Shown here: piece by piece, positions 59,390 to 64,000 of the stretch
Position numbering within the stretch: position 1 is the stretch's first letter
How the letters are laid out: each line of letters begins with the position of its first letter
DNA from: an uncultured Hyphomicrobiales bacterium
GTDB taxonomy: Bacteria; Pseudomonadota; Alphaproteobacteria; Rhizobiales; Rhizobiaceae
Assembly (NCBI GenBank): GCA_943908365.1
Contig: CALTTH010000004.1
Coordinates: 26,726-90,725, forward strand
Length of the DNA: 64,000 nucleotides
Reading direction: 5' to 3'
The notes under the pieces: model-generated
Databases searched by the model: none
What the model saw: only the letters and a program-made list of their open reading frames with translations
What the model was told of the DNA's origin: nothing
Made by a program: the position numbers and the translations under genes

Positions 59390-62300
59390 ATGAACATCTC
59401 CAGATTTTTCGTAGACCGGCCAGTTTTTGCTGGCGTCCTATCGGTCCTCATCGTCGTCGCAGGCCTTATTGGCATGCGCGCTCTGCCGATTTCCGAATAT
59501 CCGGAAGTCGTGCCACCTTCCATTGTCGTTCGCGCCACCTACCCCGGTGCCAACCCGAAGGTCATTGCCGAGACGGTGGCGACGCCACTTGAAGAGCAGA
59601 TCAACGGCGTCGAAGACATGCTCTACATGTCGAGCCAGGCGACCTCCGACGGCGTCATGACGCTGACTGTCACCTTCAAGCTGGGGACCGATCCGGACAA
59701 AGCGCAGCAGCTGGTGCAGAACCGCGTTTCGCAAGCCGAGCCGCGTCTTCCTGCTGAAGTCAGAAGCCTCGGCGTTTCCACCGTCAAGAGTTCTCCCGAC
59801 CTGATGATGGTCGTGCATCTCGTTTCTCCGGGCAATCGGTACGACCTCACCTACTTGCGCAACTACGCCGTCCTCAACATCAAGGACCGGCTGGCGCGCA
59901 TCGAGGGTGTGGGCCAGGTACAGATTTTCGGTGCCGGCGATTACTCCATGCGTATCTGGATCGATCCGCAGAAGGCCGCCGAGCACGATCTTGCAGCCAG
60001 CGATATCAGCAACGCCATTCGCGAACAGAACGTACAGGCGGCAGCCGGCACGATCGGCGCTTCGCCAAGCCCGAACGGCGTCGATCTGCAGCTCAACGTC
60101 AACGCGCAGGGTCGGCTTTCCACTCCGGAAGAATTCGGCAACATCATCGTCAAAAGCGGCTCGAATGGCGAGATCACCCGCCTGCGTGACGTGGCGCGTG
60201 TCGAACTTGGTGCTGCCGATTACGCCTTGCGCTCGTTGCTTGACGGTGAATCCGCGGTGGCTATCCCGGTGTTCCAGGCTCCCGGTTCAAACGCCATCAC
60301 AATTTCAGACCAAGTCGCCGCGACCATGCAGGACCTGCAGAAAGCGATGCCCGATGGCGTTAAATACGAAATCGTCTACGACACCACCGAGTTTGTCCGC
60401 GCCTCGATCGACAAGGTCATCGACACGCTGTTGGAAGCCATCGCTCTCGTCGTCATCGTCGTTATCCTCTTCCTCCAGACATGGCGCGCCTCGATCATCC
60501 CGCTGATTGCCGTTCCGGTTTCGATCATCGGCACATTCGCCGTCATGTATGTCTTCGGCTTCTCCATCAATGCGCTCAGCCTGTTCGGGCTTGTGCTCGC
60601 CATCGGCATCGTCGTGGATGACGCGATCGTTGTTGTCGAAAATGTCGAGCGCAACATCGAGAACGGTCTTTCTCCGCGCGAGGCGACCTATCGCGCCATG
60701 AAGGAAGTATCCGGTCCGATCATTGCGATCGCCCTGGTGCTCGTGGCCGTCTTTGTGCCGCTTGCTTTCATCTCCGGCCTCTCGGGACAGTTCTACCGTC
60801 AGTTTGCATTGACGATCGCGATTTCGACGGTCATCTCGGCTATCAACTCGTTGACACTGTCACCTGCACTTGCGGCCCTGCTTCTCAAGGACCACCATGC
60901 GCCAAAGGATTGGCTCACCCGTGGCATGGACAAGGTGCTGGGCGGCTTCTTCCGTGGCTTCAACCGGGCCTTCGGCGCGGCGTCCAATGGTTACGGCAAA
61001 AGCGTTGGCGGCTTGCTCAATCGCAAGAGCATCGTGATGGTTGTCTACGTCATTCTCGCGGGCGCGACCTATGGCATGTTCAATGCCGTTCCAGGCGGTT
61101 TCGTCCCTGCGCAGGACAAGCAGTATCTGATCGGCTTTGCCCAGTTGCCGGATGCTGCAAGTCTCGACCGGACGGAAGACGTCATCAAGCGCATGAGCGA
61201 TATTGCGATGCAGCAGCCAGGCGTCGAACATGCGATCGCGTTTCCGGGTCTCTCCATCAACGGCTTCACCAACAGCTCGAACGCGGGCGTCGTTTTCGTC
61301 GCCTTGAGCCCATTTGAAGAGCGCACCACACCGGAGCTCTCCGGCGGCGCTATTGCCATGGCGCTCAACCAGAAATTCGGCGCGGTGCAAGATGCCTTCA
61401 TCGCCATGTTCCCGCCACCGCCGGTCAACGGACTTGGCACCACAGGCGGCTTCAAGATGCAGATCGAAGACCGCGCAGGCTTCGGTTACCAGACGCTTGA
61501 CGAGGTCACCAAGGCCTTCCTCGGCAAAGCCTATCAGACGCCCGAACTGGCTGGCCTGTTCTCAAGCTTCCAGATCAATGTGCCGCAGCTCTATGCCGAT
61601 CTCGATCGTGCCAAAGCGGAGCAACTGGGTGTCTCGGTAACGGACGTGTTCGAGACGCTGCAGATCTATCTTGGCTCTCTTTACGTCAACGACTTCAACG
61701 CCTTTGGTCGTACCTACAGCGTGCGTGTGCAGGCGGATGCCAAGTTCCGCTCCCAGGCGGAAGACATCGGTCAGTTGAAGGTGCGTTCGTCGAACGGCCA
61801 GATGATCCCCCTGTCCGCATTGTTGAAGGTTGATGCCACGACAGGCCCGGAGCGCACCACGAGGTACAACGGCTTCCTGGCTGCCGATATCAATGGCGGC
61901 CCCGCCCCCGGCTTCTCGTCAGGTGAAGCACAGGCAGCCATCGAACGTATCGCCAGCGAGACCTTGCCATCGGGCATCTCCTTTGAGTGGACGGATCTGA
62001 CCTATCAACAGATCCTTGCCGGGAGCTCAGGCTTCCTGGTCTTCCCGCTGGCTCTGTTACTCGTCTATCTGGTTCTGGCCGCACAGTATGAGAGCCTCAC
62101 TCTGCCGCTGGCGATCATCATGATCGTGCCGATGGGCGTGCTCGCCGCCATGACCGGCGTCTGGCTAACGGGCGGAGACAACAACATCTTCACCCAGATC
62201 GGCCTCATCGTCCTTGTCGGGCTATCGGCGAAGAATGCCATTCTGATTGTGGAGTTCGCTCGCGAACTGGAGTTCGAAGGCCGCTCACCGGTTGCCGCGG

Positions 62301-62581
62301 CCATCGAAGCCAGCCGCCTTCGTCTGCGTCCGATCCTGATGACATCGCTTGCCTTCATCATGGGTGTGGTACCGCTGGTCATCTCTACGGGTGCGGGAGC
62401 CGAGATGCGTGCCGCCATGGGCGTCGCCGTGTTCTCGGGCATGATCGGGGTCACGATCTTCGGCATCTTCATGACGCCTGTGTTCTACGTGCTCGTTCGC
62501 AAACTCTCCGGCAATCGCCCGCTGGTTCAGCACAAGGAGGAGCCTGCAAACACCGACTACAAAATGAGCGAAGCGGTGTGA
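59390..62581 (+). CDS. RND multidrug efflux transporter (AcrB/MexB/MexF family)
   Basis: A 1063-residue HAE1-type RND pump of standard length with 12 membrane helices and two large periplasmic loops. It starts with the classic NISRFFVDRPVFAGVLSVLIV. Family motifs include YPGANPKVIAETVATPLEEQINGVEDMLYMSS (A/D region), LFGLVLAIGIVVDDAIVVVENVERN (motif A with the proton-relay Asp pair) and the GLSAKNAILIVEFARE motif. A Lys matching the AcrB K940 position is in the AKNAIL segment. It exports drugs, dyes, plant compounds or bile-like amphiphiles by proton antiport. A GC-rich hairpin follows 25 bases after the stop. Probably cotranscribed with the hydrolase-like and adaptor genes. Confidence 0.95.
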   Translation: MNISRFFVDRPVFAGVLSVLIVVAGLIGMRALPISEYPEVVPPSIVVRATYPGANPKVIAETVATPLEEQINGVEDMLYMSSQATSDGVMTLTVTFKLGTDPDKAQQLVQNRVSQAEPRLPAEVRSLGVSTVKSSPDLMMVVHLVSPGNRYDLTYLRNYAVLNIKDRLARIEGVGQVQIFGAGDYSMRIWIDPQKAAEHDLAASDISNAIREQNVQAAAGTIGASPSPNGVDLQLNVNAQGRLSTPEEFGNIIVKSGSNGEITRLRDVARVELGAADYALRSLLDGESAVAIPVFQAPGSNAITISDQVAATMQDLQKAMPDGVKYEIVYDTTEFVRASIDKVIDTLLEAIALVVIVVILFLQTWRASIIPLIAVPVSIIGTFAVMYVFGFSINALSLFGLVLAIGIVVDDAIVVVENVERNIENGLSPREATYRAMKEVSGPIIAIALVLVAVFVPLAFISGLSGQFYRQFALTIAISTVISAINSLTLSPALAALLLKDHHAPKDWLTRGMDKVLGGFFRGFNRAFGAASNGYGKSVGGLLNRKSIVMVVYVILAGATYGMFNAVPGGFVPAQDKQYLIGFAQLPDAASLDRTEDVIKRMSDIAMQQPGVEHAIAFPGLSINGFTNSSNAGVVFVALSPFEERTTPELSGGAIAMALNQKFGAVQDAFIAMFPPPPVNGLGTTGGFKMQIEDRAGFGYQTLDEVTKAFLGKAYQTPELAGLFSSFQINVPQLYADLDRAKAEQLGVSVTDVFETLQIYLGSLYVNDFNAFGRTYSVRVQADAKFRSQAEDIGQLKVRSSNGQMIPLSALLKVDATTGPERTTRYNGFLAADINGGPAPGFSSGEAQAAIERIASETLPSGISFEWTDLTYQQILAGSSGFLVFPLALLLVYLVLAAQYESLTLPLAIIMIVPMGVLAAMTGVWLTGGDNNIFTQIGLIVLVGLSAKNAILIVEFARELEFEGRSPVAAAIEASRLRLRPILMTSLAFIMGVVPLVISTGAGAEMRAAMGVAVFSGMIGVTIFGIFMTPVFYVLVRKLSGNRPLVQHKEEPANTDYKMSEAV

Positions 62582-62605
62582 CGGCAGTCACAATATCGTC
62601 AAAGC

Positions 62606-62639
62606 AGAAGCCCCGAGGACAATCGTCTCCGGGGCTTCT
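62606..62639 (+). terminator. Hairpin after the RND operon
   Basis: AGAAGCCCCG (62606-62615) pairs with CGGGGCTTCT (62630-62639) across a 14-base loop that can add a further GGA/TCC pairing. It lies 25 bases after the pump stop and has no long T tract. Confidence 0.6.
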
Positions 62640-62723
62640 CTACATCGTCTGGAGTGGCCTAAGCCCAAGCCAGCGGCACATTGATGTTCTCAGCCTTCGG
62701 TTTTGCACAAGCGCGAAAACCAA

Positions 62724-62773
62724 CTGTCATAATTTCGTTGCACGTTCACTTGTTTTCGTTTTTTATATGACAG
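62724..62773. promoter_or_regulatory. Candidate Pho-box half-sites upstream of ugpB
   Basis: CTGTCAT at 62724-62730 on the plus strand and the same heptamer on the minus strand at 62767-62773 (ATGACAG). CTGTCAT is the repeat unit of the PhoB site, and ugp genes are Pho-regulated in enterics and rhizobia. The second 11-bp-spaced repeat is poor in both cases, so this is tentative. A TATAAT lies at 62820-62825. Confidence 0.4.
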
Positions 62774-62873
62774 GCTTCGAATGAAGCGAGTTGACGCCGG
62801 TTCTGGGAGGTTCCGGCGCTATAATATCCTGGACAGCTTGTTGCTGGACCATACGTAAAATTAGGGAGGCATC

Positions 62874-64000
62874 ATGTCCACGAAACGTCTCGCTGCATCC
62901 GCGGCGGCATTTGCTATTTCGCTTTCTTTTGGCACCTCTGCCTTTGCCGCGACCGAGCTGCAATGGTGGCACGCCATGACCGGTGCAAACAACGAGGTGG
63001 TCGATCAACTCGCCAAAGAGTTCAATGAGAGCCAGAGCGAGTACAAGATCACACCGGTGTTCAAGGGCACCTATCCCGAAACCCTGAATGCGGGGATCGC
63101 CGCCTTCCGGTCGAAGCAGCCTCCGGCCATCATTCAGGTTTTCGATGCGGGATCTGGCGTCATGATGGGTGCAGAAGGCGCCATCATGCCGGTCGCCGAT
63201 GTTCTCAAGAAGGGTGGATTCGAATTTAACAAGGCCGACTATCTGGCAGGCATCGTTGCCTATTATTCCAAGCCGGATGGCACGATGCTGTCCTTCCCCT
63301 ACAACTCGTCTTCGCCGATCCTCTACTACAATAGGGACGCCTTCAAGAAAGCCGGCCTTGATACGGAGAACCCTCCAAAGACCTGGCCCGCAGTCTTCGA
63401 AGCGGCTCGCAAGATCAAGGAAAGCGGTGCGGCACCCTGTGGCTTCACCTCGACCTGGCTGACCTGGATCCAGACCGAGAACTTCGCCGCCTGGAACAAT
63501 GTTTCCTACGGCACGAATGAAAACGGCCTCGGTGGCGGCAAAGTGGAGTTGAAGATCAACGCGCCGCTCTTTGTCGAGCATTTCCAGTCGATCGCCGATA
63601 TGGCCAAGGACGGGACGTTCCGTTACGGCGGTCGCACGTCAGAAGCGAAACAGCTTTTCCTGTCGGGTGAATGCGCAATCCTCACCGAGTCTTCCGGCGG
63701 TCTTGGCGACATCGTAAAGTCGGGAATGAATTACGGCATCGGCCAACTCCCTTATTACGGAGGTCACGGGCCGCAGAACACGATCCCAGGCGGCGCAAGC
63801 CTTTGGGTGTTCGGCGGAAAGTCTGACGAAGAATATAAGGGCATTGCCCAGTTCTTCCACTTCCTGTCGCAAACGCCGATCCAGGCACGCCTGCATCAGG
63901 TTTCCGGATATCTGCCTGTGACAAACGCCGCTTACGAAGCCACGAAGGCTTCCGGCTTTTACGAAAAGAATCCGGCGCGTGAAACGCCGATCCTTCAGAT
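62874..64000 (+). CDS. ugpB: sn-Glycerol-3-phosphate ABC transporter periplasmic binding protein (3' end outside window)
   Basis: The frame is open to the window end, giving 375 codons of a protein that is usually ~430-440 residues. A signal peptide is clear (LAASAAAFAISLSFGTSAFA, cleaved near residue 24). The mature start ATELQWWHAMTGANNEVVD matches UgpB, as do YKITPVFKGTYPETLNAGIAAFR, QVFDAGSGVMMGAEGAIMPV, FPYNSSSPILYYNRDAF and IPGGASLWVFGG. It binds glycerol-3-phosphate and glycerophosphodiesters for the UgpAEC importer, which would lie beyond the window. AGGGAGG is 4-5 bases before the ATG. The CTGTCAT half-sites upstream suggest phosphate control. Family assignment is firm; regulation is inferred. 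Confidence 0.93.
   Translation, partial: MSTKRLAASAAAFAISLSFGTSAFAATELQWWHAMTGANNEVVDQLAKEFNESQSEYKITPVFKGTYPETLNAGIAAFRSKQPPAIIQVFDAGSGVMMGAEGAIMPVADVLKKGGFEFNKADYLAGIVAYYSKPDGTMLSFPYNSSSPILYYNRDAFKKAGLDTENPPKTWPAVFEAARKIKESGAAPCGFTSTWLTWIQTENFAAWNNVSYGTNENGLGGGKVELKINAPLFVEHFQSIADMAKDGTFRYGGRTSEAKQLFLSGECAILTESSGGLGDIVKSGMNYGIGQLPYYGGHGPQNTIPGGASLWVFGGKSDEEYKGIAQFFHFLSQTPIQARLHQVSGYLPVTNAAYEATKASGFYEKNPARETPILQ

Overview
The window looks like a piece of a Rhizobiaceae replicon (Agrobacterium/Rhizobium type). Supporting signs are a moderately GC-rich sequence, two copies of a RIME-like intergenic repeat typical of rhizobia (1848-1949 and 54893-54996), a pruR-dcpA pair as described in Agrobacterium tumefaciens, many ABC uptake systems with periplasmic binding proteins, and an iron-siderophore locus with a FhuF-type reductase. 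Gene content is accessory in style (transport, catabolism, regulation, signalling). I see no rRNA, tRNA, CRISPR array, phage or complete insertion sequence.

Layout. 1-9.7 kb: 3' part of a glycosyltransferase fused to a glycoside-hydrolase-like domain, a cold-shock protein, a YihY/BrkB membrane protein, a small unknown protein, a CHASE3-type class III nucleotide cyclase facing a PAS-PAS-GGDEF diguanylate cyclase, and a UvrD-like helicase. 9.8-22.5 kb (minus strand): a compact catabolic and transport operon. It encodes a peptide-type ABC importer, an omega-aminotransferase, an amidase, an APH-fold kinase, a second class III aminotransferase of the phospholyase-like subgroup, an M20 carbamoylase-like amidohydrolase and a GntR/FCD regulator. 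A perfect 16-bp palindrome lies upstream. 22.7-26.5 kb: a GhrA-like dehydrogenase, an SDR and an HD-GYP protein. 26.7-30.1 kb: a betaine-type ABC importer (ProV-W-X order) followed by a small XRE regulator. 30.7-38.9 kb: a siderophore locus with an ATPase on the minus strand and AraC regulator, TonB receptor, binding protein, two-domain permease and FhuF-type reductase on the plus strand. 39.1-41.5 kb: pruR-dcpA. 41.7-44.5 kb: TetR facing an Old-Yellow-Enzyme/FAD oxidoreductase. 44.6-48 kb: an Mfd-like helicase. 48-54.9 kb: a 2-hydroxyacid dehydrogenase, a DUF4394 protein facing an ECF sigma/anti-sigma pair, an ABC-F ATPase, a 57-residue protein and an apparently frameshifted rsgA. 55.1-62.6 kb: an epimerase, a LysR regulator, a catalytically degraded alpha/beta hydrolase and an RND efflux adaptor and pump. 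62.9 kb to the end: ugpB, cut by the window edge.

How the genes may work together. The 10-22.5 kb operon reads as import of a peptide-like or amide compound, hydrolysis of amide or carbamoyl bonds, phosphorylation of a hydroxyl group, and PLP-dependent elimination or transamination. The kinase and phospholyase-like aminotransferase resemble the eukaryotic hydroxylysine kinase and phospholyase pair. The siderophore locus is a near-complete import and reductive release route. Cyclic-nucleotide signalling is dense: one cAMP-type cyclase, one diguanylate cyclase, one HD-GYP protein and one dual GGDEF-EAL protein. The best candidates for something not well described are the kinase/phospholyase operon, the inactive hydrolase heading the efflux operon, and the glycosyltransferase-glycosidase fusion. 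All functions are inferred by reading the sequence; no database search was run.
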